DNA from: Breoghania sp037026715
Lineage (GTDB): Bacteria; Pseudomonadota; Alphaproteobacteria; Rhizobiales; Stappiaceae
Direction of reading: 5' to 3'
Assembly (NCBI RefSeq): GCF_037026715.1
Contig: NZ_JBANCG010000001.1
Location: 558,001-622,000, forward strand
DNA length: 64,000 nucleotides
The notes under the pieces were generated by a model. It was not told where the DNA came from, did no database searches, and saw only the letters and a list, made by a program, of their open reading frames with translations. This document shows, in pieces, positions 7,741 to 28,515 of the stretch (the stretch's first letter is position 1; each line of letters opens with the position of its first letter). Made by a program: the position numbers and the translations under genes.

Positions 7741-7814
7741 GCGGGTGTAGCTCAATGGTAGAGCAACAGCCTTCCAAGCTGATGACGAGGGTTCGATTCC
7801 CTTCACCCGCTCCA
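7741..7814 (+). tRNA. tRNA-Gly(UCC)
   Basis: Acceptor GCGGGTG pairs with CACCCGC, the D-arm is GCTC/GAGC, the anticodon loop CTTCCAA carries TCC (Gly), the T-arm holds GGTTCGATTCC, and CCA is encoded. The top pair of the anticodon stem is an A:A mismatch (7766/7782) and the other four pairs are intact. It lies 24 bp after tRNA-Tyr and 192 bp before tuf, probably in one transcript. Confidence 0.96.
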
Positions 7815-8006
7815 GCCTGCGAGAACATCTTCTGCAAGTCGCCAAAATGCCCTTGGCCAGATCGCCCCGACCAGATCGCTCTGGAAGGTGAGGTCTCCCG
7901 AGTTCTGATCCATCGCCGGGTGGCGCGGTGTCGCTGCCTCCGGCCGTGCCTGGAATAGGAAGTCCGCGGGCTAGCGCCGCGCAGAAACGAGCAGAGAGCG
8001 ACGTCG

Positions 8007-9197
<1,191 letters not shown>

Positions 9198-9366
9198 TCG
9201 GGCCGGACAATGTTTCGGTGGGCGCGGCTTGCGGGCCGCGCTTGCCAATTCCGGGAAACCGGATTAAATCCGACGCAAGCCGCCTGGGCGGCACGTGTCG
9301 GGATCGTCGCCGGAACGGCGCAAGACGTGCGAATAAGGGCTGCGACCTTCGTGGTCTGAAGCCAGT

Positions 9367-9442
9367 AGGGGTGTAGCTCAGTTGGTAGAGCAGCGGTCTC
9401 CAAAACCGCAGGTCGTGGGTTCGAGTCCCTCCGCCCCTGCCA
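9367..9442 (+). tRNA. tRNA-Trp(CCA)
   Basis: Acceptor AGGGGTG pairs with CGCCCCT (one G:T pair), D-arm GCTCAGTTGGTAGAGC, anticodon stem GCGGT/ACCGC around CTCCAAA with anticodon CCA (Trp), T-arm GGTTCGAGTCC, and encoded CCA. It lies between tuf and secE, a placement common in proteobacteria. Confidence 0.97.
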
Positions 9443-9724
9443 GTTTCGCTCTTGTGGAATCGGTTCGTCGGCTATAAGTAAAGCGCAACGGGCAGTGGCG
9501 CGCGGAGGATTCCGCGCGCCTATATGCCGTTTAAACGGTCCTGATCCGCGGTTCTGATTCGGAGCCAGGGTTTTGATCGCAAACAGGATTGACCTTCGAA
9601 CGTCAGTGGGCGTTCGGCGCCGCAAGCGGCGGGCAGGCAATCTGGAACACGAATAAGGAGCGGGCCCGCGCGTTTCCTGGTGCGGCGTCACGCTGACAGC
9701 AGGCCACAGGCGGCCATAGGCGGA

Positions 9725-9922
9725 ATGGCAAAAAACAATCCTTTTACCTTCCTCCAGCAGACGCGCCAGGAGGTTGCTAAGGTCACATGGCCGACGCGGC
9801 GCGAGACGGCGGTGACCACCGTGATGGTTTTCATCATGGTCGCGATCGCCTCGATCTTCTTCCTGGTTGCGGATCAGCTTATGGCCGAGGGCGTGAAGCT
9901 CCTTCTTGGTTTGGGCTTTTGA
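9725..9922 (+). CDS. secE: Preprotein translocase subunit SecE
   Basis: The 65-residue protein is the short single-span SecE typical of alphaproteobacteria. An amphipathic cytoplasmic helix with the conserved FLQQTRQEVAKVTWPTRRET stretch (about 9-28) is followed by one membrane segment (about 32-54). SecE clamps SecY in the Sec translocon of the inner membrane. Start ATG 9725 (MAKNNPF) is chosen; an upstream in-frame start would add 15 residues unlike the family. It precedes nusG by 42 bp, the near-universal secE-nusG order. Confidence 0.95.
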   Translation: MAKNNPFTFLQQTRQEVAKVTWPTRRETAVTTVMVFIMVAIASIFFLVADQLMAEGVKLLLGLGF

Positions 9923-9964
9923 TCCGAGCCTCACACGATATCAAATGATGCGGACTGGGGTCAC

Positions 9965-10495
9965 ATGACCAAGCGCTGGTACATCGTCCACGCCTATTCG
10001 AATTTCGAGAAGAAAGTTGCCGAATCCATTCGGGAAAAGGCCGAGTCGAACGGGCTCTCGGATCTTTTCGACGAAATTCTCGTCCCGACCGAGAAGGTCG
10101 TGGAAGTGCGGCGCGGGCGCAAGGTCGACGCCGAGCGCAAGTTCTTTCCCGGCTATGTGCTGGTGAAGATGGAGATGACGGACGACGCCTATCATCTCAT
10201 CAAGAACACGCCGCGCGTGACCGGGTTCCTCGGGTCGGACAACCGTCCGATGCCGATTTCGGAGGCCGAGGCGCAGCGCATTCTGCATCAGGTGCAGGAA
10301 GGCGTGGACCGGCCGAAGCCGTCGATCTCGTTCGAGGTCGGCGAGCAGGTCAGAGTCTCCGATGGTCCCTTCGCCTCGTTCAACGGTCTCGTCGAGGAAG
10401 TCGACGACGAGCGGGCGCGGCTCAAGGTTGCCGTTTCGATTTTTGGCCGGGCGACCCCGGTCGAACTGGAATACGCCCAGGTCGAGAAGCTCTGA
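9965..10495 (+). CDS. nusG: Transcription termination/antitermination factor NusG
   Basis: A 176-residue protein of normal length. The N-terminal NGN domain starts KRWYIVHAYSNFEKKVAE and contains FFPGYVLVKMEM, the RNA-polymerase-binding face. The C-terminal KOW domain (about 122-176) has GEQVRVSDGPFASFNG and binds Rho or ribosomal S10. NusG rides on RNA polymerase, suppresses pausing, and couples transcription to translation or to Rho. It sits between secE and rplK as in most bacteria. Confidence 0.98.
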   Translation: MTKRWYIVHAYSNFEKKVAESIREKAESNGLSDLFDEILVPTEKVVEVRRGRKVDAERKFFPGYVLVKMEMTDDAYHLIKNTPRVTGFLGSDNRPMPISEAEAQRILHQVQEGVDRPKPSISFEVGEQVRVSDGPFASFNGLVEEVDDERARLKVAVSIFGRATPVELEYAQVEKL

Positions 10496-10618
10496 GTTTC
10501 AGGCTTTTCGGCAGGGTGTGCGGTGGAAGGTGGCTTGAGGGCGGATCGCCCCGCGCAAGCGGCCCTACCACCACCTCTCTGGTGCCGGATTTCCGGCCAG
10601 TTTAGTTAGGAGAGCCAC

Positions 10619-11047
10619 ATGGCGAAGAAAGTACAGGGGTCCCTGAAGCTTCAGGTGCCTGCGGGTTCGGCAACGCCGTCCCCGCCGATCGGTCCGGCGC
10701 TGGGTCAGCGCGGTCTGAACATCATGGAATTCTGCAAGGCGTTCAACGCCCAGACGCAGGACATGGAAAAGGGCGCGCCGTGCCCGACCGTGATCACGTT
10801 CTTCACGGACAAGTCCTTCACGTTCGAGGTCAAGACGCCGCCGGTGTCCTTCTTCCTGAAGAAGGCCGCGAAGCTGCCGAAGGGTTCCAAGACGCCCGGC
10901 CAGAGCGTTGCAGGCTCGGTTACCCGTGATCAGGTCCGTGAAATCGCGGAAGCGAAGATGAAGGACCTGAACGCCAACGATATCGACGCCGCCATGAAGA
11001 TGGTGGAGGGCTCCGCCCGTTCGATGGGTCTCGAGGTTCAGGGGTAA
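10619..11047 (+). CDS. rplK: 50S ribosomal protein L11
   Basis: The 142-residue L11 has the N-terminal motif VQGSLKLQVPAGSATPSPP followed by GPALGQRGLNIMEF, the proline-rich part that meets thiostrepton and EF-G at the GTPase centre, and a C-terminal 23S rRNA-binding domain. An AGTTAGGAGAG ribosome site precedes the start. It is 4 bp from rplA and co-transcribed with it, as in the E. coli L11 operon. Confidence 0.98.
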   Translation: MAKKVQGSLKLQVPAGSATPSPPIGPALGQRGLNIMEFCKAFNAQTQDMEKGAPCPTVITFFTDKSFTFEVKTPPVSFFLKKAAKLPKGSKTPGQSVAGSVTRDQVREIAEAKMKDLNANDIDAAMKMVEGSARSMGLEVQG

Positions 11048-11051
11048 GAGC

Positions 11052-11750
11052 ATGGCGAAGATCGGAAAGCGTATCGTCGCCAGCCGCGACGGAATCGACC
11101 GCAACAAGCTCTACGCCCTCGATGAGGCCGTGAAGCTGATCAAGGAGCGGGCCACCGCGAAGTTCGACGAAACCGTCGAGATCGCCATGAACCTCGGCGT
11201 CGACCCGCGTCACGCCGACCAGATGGTCCGTGGCGTGTGCGTTCTGCCGAACGGCACCGGCAAGTCGGTGCGCGTCGCAGTGTTCGCCCGCGGCGACAAG
11301 GCGGAAGAGGCCAAGAAGGCCGGTGCCGATATCGTCGGTGCGGAGGACCTGGTCGAGCAGGTGCAGGGCGGGACGATCGATTTCGACCGCTGCATCGCGA
11401 CACCCGACATGATGCCGCTCGTCGGCCGTCTCGGCAAGGTTCTCGGCCCGCGCGGCCTGATGCCGAACCCGAAGGTCGGCACGGTGACCCCGGACGTTAC
11501 CTCCGCCGTCAATGACGCCAAGGGCGGTGCCGTCCAGTTCCGCGTCGAGAAGGCCGGTATCGTTCACGCAGGTGTCGGCAAGGCTTCGTTCGACGAGGCG
11601 AAGTTGAAGGAAAACATCAAGGCCCTCACCGATGCGGTGATCAAGGCCAAGCCGACCGGCGCCAAGGGCACGTACCTGAAGCGCATGGCGCTGACCTCGA
11701 CCATGGGCCCGGGCATCAAGCTCGACCCGTCGACGGTCACCGGCGCCTGA
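11052..11750 (+). CDS. rplA: 50S ribosomal protein L1
   Basis: A 232-residue L1 with the family features MPLVGRLGKVLGPRGLMPNPKVGTVT (two-domain hinge and rRNA-binding part) near residues 118-142. L1 binds the mobile L1 stalk of 23S rRNA and, in E. coli, represses its own operon by binding the mRNA leader. Start ATG 11052 has a site in the 3' end of rplK (GGGGTAAGAG). Confidence 0.98.
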   Translation: MAKIGKRIVASRDGIDRNKLYALDEAVKLIKERATAKFDETVEIAMNLGVDPRHADQMVRGVCVLPNGTGKSVRVAVFARGDKAEEAKKAGADIVGAEDLVEQVQGGTIDFDRCIATPDMMPLVGRLGKVLGPRGLMPNPKVGTVTPDVTSAVNDAKGGAVQFRVEKAGIVHAGVGKASFDEAKLKENIKALTDAVIKAKPTGAKGTYLKRMALTSTMGPGIKLDPSTVTGA

Positions 11751-12132
11751 TCGGTGCACGGCGCTCCTTGAGGGTGCCGGTCGACGATGCCACCGGGTGA
11801 AGGTGGCTGAGAGAATTCCCGCCGGGGTGACCCGGCGGGATGCGGCTGTCAGGAAGGTCCTCCGGGATCGTCCTTCCAGCCGGTCCTGTCCGAGACTGCA
11901 GGTGCCGGGCCCGAAAGGGGCCGGTTTAAGCCATCCGGGCCTGCATAGACGGGTTAGAACCGATATTCCGGCCGAAAGGCCACCCGGTTCGAACCGTAGG
12001 CCTTGCCGCGCTCCTTTAGAGCGTGCGTGAGGGGGCAGGAACCCTGAGCGTCGCTCGAAAAGGGGAGACCCTTTGGAGCGGCAAAGCCAACCGGCGGACG
12101 ACGCGTTGTCGTTCGCCAAGTGGAGAAGGCAA
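11751..12132 (+). promoter_or_regulatory. rplJ leader region with a strong hairpin
   Basis: This 382-bp gap carries no gene but is the expected place of the L10 leader, where the L10-L12 complex represses translation in many bacteria. At 11818-11839 there is a perfect 9-bp stem (CCCGCCGGG/CCCGGCGGG) closed by a GTGA loop, a GNRA-type tetraloop that folds stably in RNA. The region further downstream is also rich in short inverted repeats. A GGAGAAGG site lies just before the rplJ start. The L10-leader call rests on position plus the hairpin, not on a model match. Confidence 0.5.
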
Positions 12133-12651
12133 GTGGATAGAGCGGAAAAGCGCGAAGCCGTAGCGGCGCTCAACACCGTGTTTTCGGACGCGGGTGTTGT
12201 CGTCGTGGCCCACTATGCGGGTCTCTCGGTCGCGGACATGACTTCGCTGCGTGCGAAGGTCCGTGAGGCCGGCGGGTCCGTAAAGGTCGCGAAGAACCGT
12301 CTTGCCAAGCTTGCCCTTCAAGGCACGGACGCCGAACACATCGCCGACCTGTTCCAGGGTCCGACCGTCATCGCTTATTCGAGCGATCCGGTCGCAGCTC
12401 CCAAGGCGGTGATGGACTTCGTCAAGGGGAACGAAAAGCTCGTTGTCCTGGGCGGAGCCCTCGGCTCCACAAACCTCGATGCGGATGGGGTCAAGGCGCT
12501 TGCCACGATGCCGTCGCTCGATGAGCTGCGCGCCAAGATCGTCGGCATGATCTCGACGCCGGCAACGCGCATCGCGCAGGTTCTCAGCGCTCCGGCCGGG
12601 CAGGTTGCCCGCGTCATCGGCGCTTACGCCAAGAAGGACGAAGCCGCGTAA
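12133..12651 (+). CDS. rplJ: 50S ribosomal protein L10
   Basis: L10 anchors the L7/L12 stalk on 23S rRNA. The 172-residue product begins at GTG 12133 (MDRAEKREAVAAL), the usual alphaproteobacterial L10 start, with GGAGAAGG 5 bp upstream. An in-frame ATG at 12073 would add 20 residues unlike the family. The N-terminal rRNA-binding domain contains VVVAHYAGLSVADM and the C-terminal helix carries the L7/L12 binding sites. It is the first gene of the rplJ-rplL pair and probably autoregulated through its long leader. Confidence 0.96.
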   Translation: MDRAEKREAVAALNTVFSDAGVVVVAHYAGLSVADMTSLRAKVREAGGSVKVAKNRLAKLALQGTDAEHIADLFQGPTVIAYSSDPVAAPKAVMDFVKGNEKLVVLGGALGSTNLDADGVKALATMPSLDELRAKIVGMISTPATRIAQVLSAPAGQVARVIGAYAKKDEAA

Positions 12652-12712
12652 GACAACGCGACTGCTTGAAACACACCGAAACCGATACGGTTCGAATACG
12701 AAGGTTTGAAAA

Positions 12713-13087
12713 ATGGCTGATCTCGAGAAGATCGTTGAAGAGCTGTCCACCCTGACCGTCATGGAAGCCGCCGAGCTGTCCAAGATGCTCGAGGAGAAGT
12801 GGGGCGTTTCCGCCGCCGCTCCGGTCGCCGTCGCGGCTGCCGCCGGCGGTGCCGCGGCTCCGGCCGAGGAAGAGAAGACCGAGTTCGACGTTGTCCTGGC
12901 TGCCGCCGGCGACAAGAAGATCAACGTCATCAAGGAAGTCCGTGCGATCACGGGTCTTGGCCTGAAGGAAGCCAAGGACCTGGTCGAGGGCGCTCCGAAG
13001 ACCGTCAAGGAAGGCGCTTCCAAGGAAGAGGCCGAAGAGCTGAAGAAGAAGCTCGAGGAAGCCGGCGCGACCGTCGAGCTGAAGTAA
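12713..13087 (+). CDS. rplL: 50S ribosomal protein L7/L12
   Basis: A 124-residue acidic protein. Residues 1-35 form the dimerisation domain that binds L10, 36-55 is an Ala/Gly/Pro hinge (SAAAPVAVAAAAGGAAAP), and the rest is the C-terminal domain with INVIKEVRAITGLGLKEAKD, which contacts EF-Tu and EF-G. Present in several copies on the ribosome stalk. The 450-bp gap after it contains a perfect hairpin that may thin out transcription into rpoB. Confidence 0.98.
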   Translation: MADLEKIVEELSTLTVMEAAELSKMLEEKWGVSAAAPVAVAAAAGGAAAPAEEEKTEFDVVLAAAGDKKINVIKEVRAITGLGLKEAKDLVEGAPKTVKEGASKEEAEELKKKLEEAGATVELK

Positions 13088-13108
13088 GTCTTCTTCCTGC
13101 AAGACTTC

Positions 13109-13134
13109 GCGGTCCCGGGTTCGCCCGGGACCGC
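13109..13134 (+). terminator. Perfect 11-bp hairpin between rplL and rpoB, candidate attenuator
   Basis: GCGGTCCCGGG (13109-13119) pairs with CCCGGGACCGC (13124-13134) around a TTCG tetraloop. There is no T-run after it (CAAATCGG follows), so full termination is unlikely. In E. coli an attenuator and an RNase III processing site between rplL and rpoB lower rpoBC transcription relative to rplJL. This hairpin sits in the same place and could do the same, by partial termination or processing. Confidence 0.5.
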
Positions 13135-13537
13135 AAATCGGGATGTGGCCGGTGCATCCGGCACGAGAACGACATCCGGCAATCGAGTTGCGGCCCCGGC
13201 GGGTTCTTCCCGTTACCGGGGCGAACGTCCCCTTGGAGCCTGCTCCTGCCCGTCGGGTGCGAGCATCGGTTTTCGGGGCTTTTGAGAGAGCGGCCTTTTC
13301 GCCGGCGGGCATCGTGCCCGGGCGGGGTGGTCGAGGGACGGCTATCCAGATCGCGGCCCTTCGCGCGGCAGACATGTCGCGCAATGGAGCCGGGGCCGGC
13401 ATCGCCCGGCGATCCGGCTAGCCGTCACCAGGACCGAGACGGTCCCGGAATTCGTCCGGAGACCAGCGGTCGACAACGAAAAGCAAGAGCACGAGTCCGG
13501 CGGGGGCATGGTGCTTGAGGCGATACGAGGAGCGACA
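13135..13537. other. rplL-rpoB intergenic region
   Basis: About 400 bp without a convincing gene. It could carry an internal rpoB promoter, but no strong -35/-10 pair was found by eye. The rpoB ribosome site (ACGAGGAGCGACA) lies at its end. Confidence 0.45.
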
Positions 13538-17677
<4,140 letters not shown>

Positions 17678-17689
17678 TCCGCGGCGTCG

Positions 17690-17719
17690 AACGGGCGGAA
17701 CGTCATAGTTTCGCCCGTT
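17690..17719. repeat. Inverted repeat between rpoB and rpoC
   Basis: AACGGGCG (17690-17697) is matched by CGCCCGTT (17712-17719), with partial pairing extending into the 14-nt loop. It lies 12 bp after the rpoB stop. It lacks a T-run, so it is more likely an mRNA processing or stability element than a terminator. Confidence 0.4.
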
Positions 17720-17831
17720 ACGTCAGGCCCGCTGTCTTGAGCCCGACTGCGAGCGATTCCTGTTTGAGTGCCGGGACGGCCGATGCGCGAAGCGGCGCGC
17801 CATCCCGCCCGAGCATTGAAGGAGATATCCT

Positions 17832-22037
<4,206 letters not shown>

Positions 22038-22065
22038 GACGCCCCAATCTTGAACGAAATCGAAG

Positions 22066-22093
22066 AAAGGCCGCCTCCGGGCGGCCTTTCCTT
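22066..22093 (+). terminator. Intrinsic terminator after rpoC
   Basis: AAAGGCCGCC (22066-22075) pairs with GGCGGCCTTT (22080-22089) around TCCG, followed by CCTTT. A perfect 10-bp stem with an A/T base, 28 bp after the rpoC stop. Confidence 0.85.
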
Positions 22094-22206
22094 TAGGAAC
22101 ACGATGTGAGAGCCAGGCGTCCGCCAATCCATCCGCCTGAGGCGCGATGGACACAGGCGCCATGCGGTGCAAGGCTCTCACCGGCACCGATCTGCGGAGT
22201 GACGAC

Positions 22207-22503
22207 ATGGATCTGAAAAACGTGAACGGCGACGAGCCGATGATCTTCATCATCGTGGGCCGGGTATGGGATGTGGAGGACGGCGGGCCGGATGACGCCA
22301 TCACCGTCAACATCTTCCTGTCCGCCCCGGATGACGACAGCGCGGTGCGCCGCGCGCTCGAAGCGCTGGCCGGCGAGGGGTACGTCGAGGCCGAACTCGA
22401 CCAGATCGGCACGCTCGACAACGAACCCGACGATCCGACCTTCGAGGAGGCCTATCAGGACGCGTTGGAGGGCAACGTCGCGGTCATCACCTTCCGCGAG
22501 TAG
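22207..22503 (+). CDS. Small acidic hypothetical protein
   Basis: A 98-residue, strongly acidic, soluble protein without signal or membrane segments. It reads as a small alpha/beta domain: strand MIFIIVGRVWDV, strand AITVNIFLSA, helix DSAVRRALEALAGEGY, then EAELDQIGTL and a last strand VAVITF. The start ATG 22207 has GGAG 6 bp upstream; an in-frame ATG at 22147 is less likely. It follows the rpoC terminator, so it has its own promoter. No family was recognised, and the position between rpoC and the str operon gives no functional hint beyond a likely housekeeping location. Confidence 0.7.
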   Translation: MDLKNVNGDEPMIFIIVGRVWDVEDGGPDDAITVNIFLSAPDDDSAVRRALEALAGEGYVEAELDQIGTLDNEPDDPTFEEAYQDALEGNVAVITFRE

Positions 22504-22542
22504 CGCGCGCGGGGAGGGGGCATCGCTCCGGGCGCGCCGCCT

Positions 22543-22579
22543 GTCCTTCGAAGCCGCGCAAGCGGCGGTCTCGAAGGAC
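22543..22579. repeat. Short intergenic inverted repeat (TTCGAAGGAC type)
   Basis: GTCCTTCGA (22543-22551) is matched by TCGAAGGAC (22571-22579) around a GC-rich loop. Palindromes of this form are frequent small intergenic repeats in Rhizobiales genomes. Only one copy is seen in this window. Confidence 0.45.
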
Positions 22580-22781
22580 GGGCCGCACGGCCGGCACCTC
22601 GTTCCGCGGCCTCGGTCGCCATATGCCCAATACTCCGATTTCACTTCAATTGTATCTGGATTCGTGAACAATCTGTCGGCTCTTTCCTGTCTTCTGCGCG
22701 GCGCGGCGAAAGCATAGCTTTCAGATAAAGAAACCAGCCTTCCGGTTTCGTCAGCTGTCTCCCGAGGAAAGGGGCAATCCG

Positions 22782-23198
22782 ATGTCTCTCTTTGATGCTC
22801 TCAAGAATCCGATCGATCTCGCAGGTCGCCTGCTGATCTCCTTCATCTTCATCTTTTCGGGATGGGGCAAGATCACCGCCTATTCAGGAACCGCCGCCTA
22901 CATGGCGTCTCATGGCGTTCCCACCGTCCTGCTGCCGCTGGTGATCCTCACCGAGTTCGGCGGCGGTCTTCTCATCGCGGTGGGCTATCAGACCCGACTG
23001 GTCGCGTTTCTGATGGCGGGCTTCACGTTGCTGACCGCGCTGTTCTTCCATTTCAACCCCAGCGATCAGGCGCAGATGATCAACTTCATGAAGAACCTGT
23101 CGATCGCCGGCGGCTTCCTGTTCCTCTTCGTGAACGGGGCAGGGGAGTGGTCGCTTGATGCGTTGCGCCAGAGAGGAAGAGCCGTCCACGCGGCGTGA
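22782..23198 (+). CDS. DoxX-family inner-membrane protein
   Basis: A 138-residue protein with four hydrophobic segments (about 12-30, 44-64, 68-90, 98-118) and the DoxX start pattern (DLAGRLLISFIFIFSGWGKI, then PTVLLPLVILTEFGGGLLIAVG). DoxX proteins are small membrane proteins, some linked to redox stress or thiosulfate:quinone oxidoreductase; the E. coli homologue YphA is uncharacterised. A GAGGAAAGGGG site lies upstream. It is a single-gene unit closed by a terminator at 23231. Confidence 0.85.
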   Translation: MSLFDALKNPIDLAGRLLISFIFIFSGWGKITAYSGTAAYMASHGVPTVLLPLVILTEFGGGLLIAVGYQTRLVAFLMAGFTLLTALFFHFNPSDQAQMINFMKNLSIAGGFLFLFVNGAGEWSLDALRQRGRAVHAA

Positions 23199-23230
23199 AC
23201 GGCTACAGCTCTGAAGGGCAGGACTTGAAG

Positions 23231-23266
23231 AAAAGGGGGCAGCGCCGTGGCGCGGCCCCCTTTTCC
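23231..23266 (+). terminator. Intrinsic terminator after the DoxX gene
   Basis: AAAAGGGGGC (23231-23240) pairs with GCCCCCTTTT (23255-23264), and an inner stem GCGCC/GGCGC (42-46 with 49-53 of the same block) extends the hairpin. T-run TTTTCC follows. It separates the DoxX gene from the str operon. Confidence 0.85.
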
Positions 23267-23574
23267 TATAAGGTGTGTTCGCGCAGGCGAGGTCGGGCGA
23301 CAGGAAAAGGCGGGCGAATCCCGAATCCTGTCCGTCCGCGAAATGCCGGAAGATGCTCCGTGAGCGGACAGATGATTCACCATTTGGAAAGAAAACCCGA
23401 ACGGAGATCAGGAAAGTGTCGGATCCGTCCCTGATCGCCGGTCGTGCGCGGATGACTTTGTTGCGTAGCGCTCGCTTCAGATTGCGGAATCTTGCGTCAT
23501 CTGCCGAGAAACCGGGATCAGCCGGGTCGCGGTGCGGTACAAGCGCAAACCCGCAAGAATTCTTGGGCTAGGCC
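23267..23574. other. Spacer before the str-operon promoter
   Basis: About 300 bp with no supportable gene on either strand. Nothing but the following promoter was recognised. Confidence 0.45.
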
Positions 23575-23603
23575 TTGACGGAAGGCGGTTGGATGAGTAG
23601 GTT
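23575..23603 (+). promoter_or_regulatory. Promoter of the str operon (rpsL)
   Basis: -35 box TTGACG (23575-23580), a 17-bp spacer, and -10 box TAGGTT (23598-23603), oriented toward rpsL. The 5' leader of about 230 bp that follows could take part in feedback control by S7, as in E. coli, but no specific site was identified. Confidence 0.6.
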
Positions 23604-23842
23604 CCGCGCACTCCCAAGGCAGGCGGTAAGCTTATCTTGTATTCTGGAGCGACACGCTCTGGACCACACGCTTAAACGCTGCCGGGTTCAAATTTGGCGA
23701 TAAATCGTCGAGCACACGATCGCGGGTTTCCCGTGATCCTCTGTTTTTCGCAGCGCCCTTTTCGCGCCGGCTGTGCGCGGAAACGGCGCGATTCCGCGCA
23801 TGCACGGGCGCATGCAGCAGATGGACAAGGTGAAGCGCTAAT

Positions 23843-24214
23843 ATGCCGACCATCAACCAGTTGATCCGCAAGCCGCGGAAGGACCCGCCGAAGCGGAACA
23901 AGGTGCCGGCCATGGAGGCCTGCCCGCAGAAGCGTGGCGTGTGCACCCGCGTCTACACGACCACGCCGAAGAAGCCGAACTCGGCTCTGCGTAAGGTCGC
24001 GAAGGTGCGTCTGACCAACGGCTTCGAGGTCATCGGCTATATCCCGGGTGAGGGTCACAACCTCCAGGAGCACTCTGTGGTGATGATCCGCGGCGGCCGC
24101 GTCAAGGACTTGCCGGGCGTGCGCTACCACATCCTGCGTGGTGTGCTGGATACCCAGGGCGTCAAGGATCGCAAGCAGCGCCGTTCGAAGTACGGCGCCA
24201 AGCGTCCGAAGTAA
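23843..24214 (+). CDS. rpsL: 30S ribosomal protein S12
   Basis: A 123-residue S12, the decoding-centre protein. KKPNSALRKVAKVRL and GGRVKDLPGVRYH carry the two lysines whose mutation gives streptomycin resistance; both are wild type here. It heads the str operon (rpsL, rpsG, fusA, tuf), which then runs on into the S10 operon. Confidence 0.99.
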   Translation: MPTINQLIRKPRKDPPKRNKVPAMEACPQKRGVCTRVYTTTPKKPNSALRKVAKVRLTNGFEVIGYIPGEGHNLQEHSVVMIRGGRVKDLPGVRYHILRGVLDTQGVKDRKQRRSKYGAKRPK

Positions 24215-24248
24215 TCAGTTTTCGTGAACAAGGGCTGAGGATCAAAAG

Positions 24249-24719
24249 ATGTCCCGCCGTCATCGCGCTGAAAAGCGAGAGATCAATCCGGACCCGAAAT
24301 TCGGGGATGTCGTCGTCACGAAGTTCATGAACTACGTGATGCTCGACGGTAAGAAGTCGGCCGCCGAGAGCATCGTCTACGGCGCCTTCGACATCATCGA
24401 AGAGCGCGCCAAGCAGGACCCGATCGCGGTGTTCCACGATGCTCTGGCGAACGTGATGCCCTCCGTCGAGGTCCGCTCGCGGCGCGTTGGTGGTGCGACC
24501 TACCAGGTCCCCGTCGAGGTCCGCAACGAGCGTCGTCAGGCGCTGGCCATCCGTTGGCTGATCGCCGCTTCGCGCGGTCGCAACGAGAAGACGATGATCG
24601 ACCGGCTCTCCGGGGAGCTGCTCGACGCCGCCAACAACCGCGGTACGGCTGTGAAGAAGCGTGAAGACACGCATCGCATGGCCGAAGCCAACCGCGCGTT
24701 CTCGCATTATCGCTGGTAA
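24249..24719 (+). CDS. rpsG: 30S ribosomal protein S7
   Basis: A 156-residue S7 with MSRRHRAEKREINPDPKF at the start and VEVRSRRVGGATYQVP in the middle. It nucleates assembly of the 30S head on 16S rRNA and in E. coli represses the str operon. It is 34 bp after rpsL and 23 bp before fusA. Confidence 0.98.
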   Translation: MSRRHRAEKREINPDPKFGDVVVTKFMNYVMLDGKKSAAESIVYGAFDIIEERAKQDPIAVFHDALANVMPSVEVRSRRVGGATYQVPVEVRNERRQALAIRWLIAASRGRNEKTMIDRLSGELLDAANNRGTAVKKREDTHRMAEANRAFSHYRW

Positions 24720-24742
24720 GCAAACCCCGAGGGTCTGACGCC

Positions 24743-26818
<2,076 letters not shown>

Positions 26819-26865
26819 TAGACCGGCCAGCCTGACAACAACTATCGAGAGAGCGGAGAAATCCG

Positions 26866-28056
<1,191 letters not shown>

Positions 28057-28181
28057 TCGGGCCGGATAAGTCGGGATGCCGGTTCTCGGCATCCCACGGG
28101 GGCGACGCAAGTCGCCTCCAACGTTGAAGAAGTCAGGAGCGGTCGTCGCGGTTGCGGCACCGGCTCGTAAGGACCAGAGCA

Positions 28182-28490
28182 ATGAACGGTCAAAATATCC
28201 GGATCCGCCTGAAGGCGTTTGATCACCGCATCCTGGATGCCTCGACCCGCGAAATCGTCAACACGGCGAAGCGGACCGGCGCCCAGGTGCGCGGACCGGT
28301 GCCTCTGCCGACACGGATCGAGAAGTACACCGTGTTGCGCGGCCCTCACATCGACAAGAAGAGCCGCGAGCAGTTCGAGATGCGCACGCACAAGCGTCTG
28401 CTCGACATCGTCGATCCGACCCCGCAGACCGTCGATGCCTTGATGAAGCTCGACCTGGCTGCCGGTGTCGACGTCGAAATCAAGCTCTAA
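28182..28490 (+). CDS. rpsJ: 30S ribosomal protein S10 (NusE)
   Basis: A 102-residue S10 beginning MNGQNIRIRLKAFDHRILD at ATG 28182 with AAGGACC upstream. An in-frame start at 28152 would add 10 residues unlike the family. S10 joins the 30S head and also acts with NusB and NusG in antitermination. It starts the S10 operon; the 125-bp gap from tuf may hold an internal promoter. Confidence 0.97.
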   Translation: MNGQNIRIRLKAFDHRILDASTREIVNTAKRTGAQVRGPVPLPTRIEKYTVLRGPHIDKKSREQFEMRTHKRLLDIVDPTPQTVDALMKLDLAAGVDVEIKL

Positions 28491-28515
28491 AGCGGACCAA
28501 CCGAGGAACACGCTG

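Noticed and set aside
7741..7814. tRNA-Gly as a pseudogene because of the A:A pair in the anticodon stem
   Set aside because: The other pairs, loops and CCA are normal, and the mismatch is at the stem end, which tRNAs tolerate.
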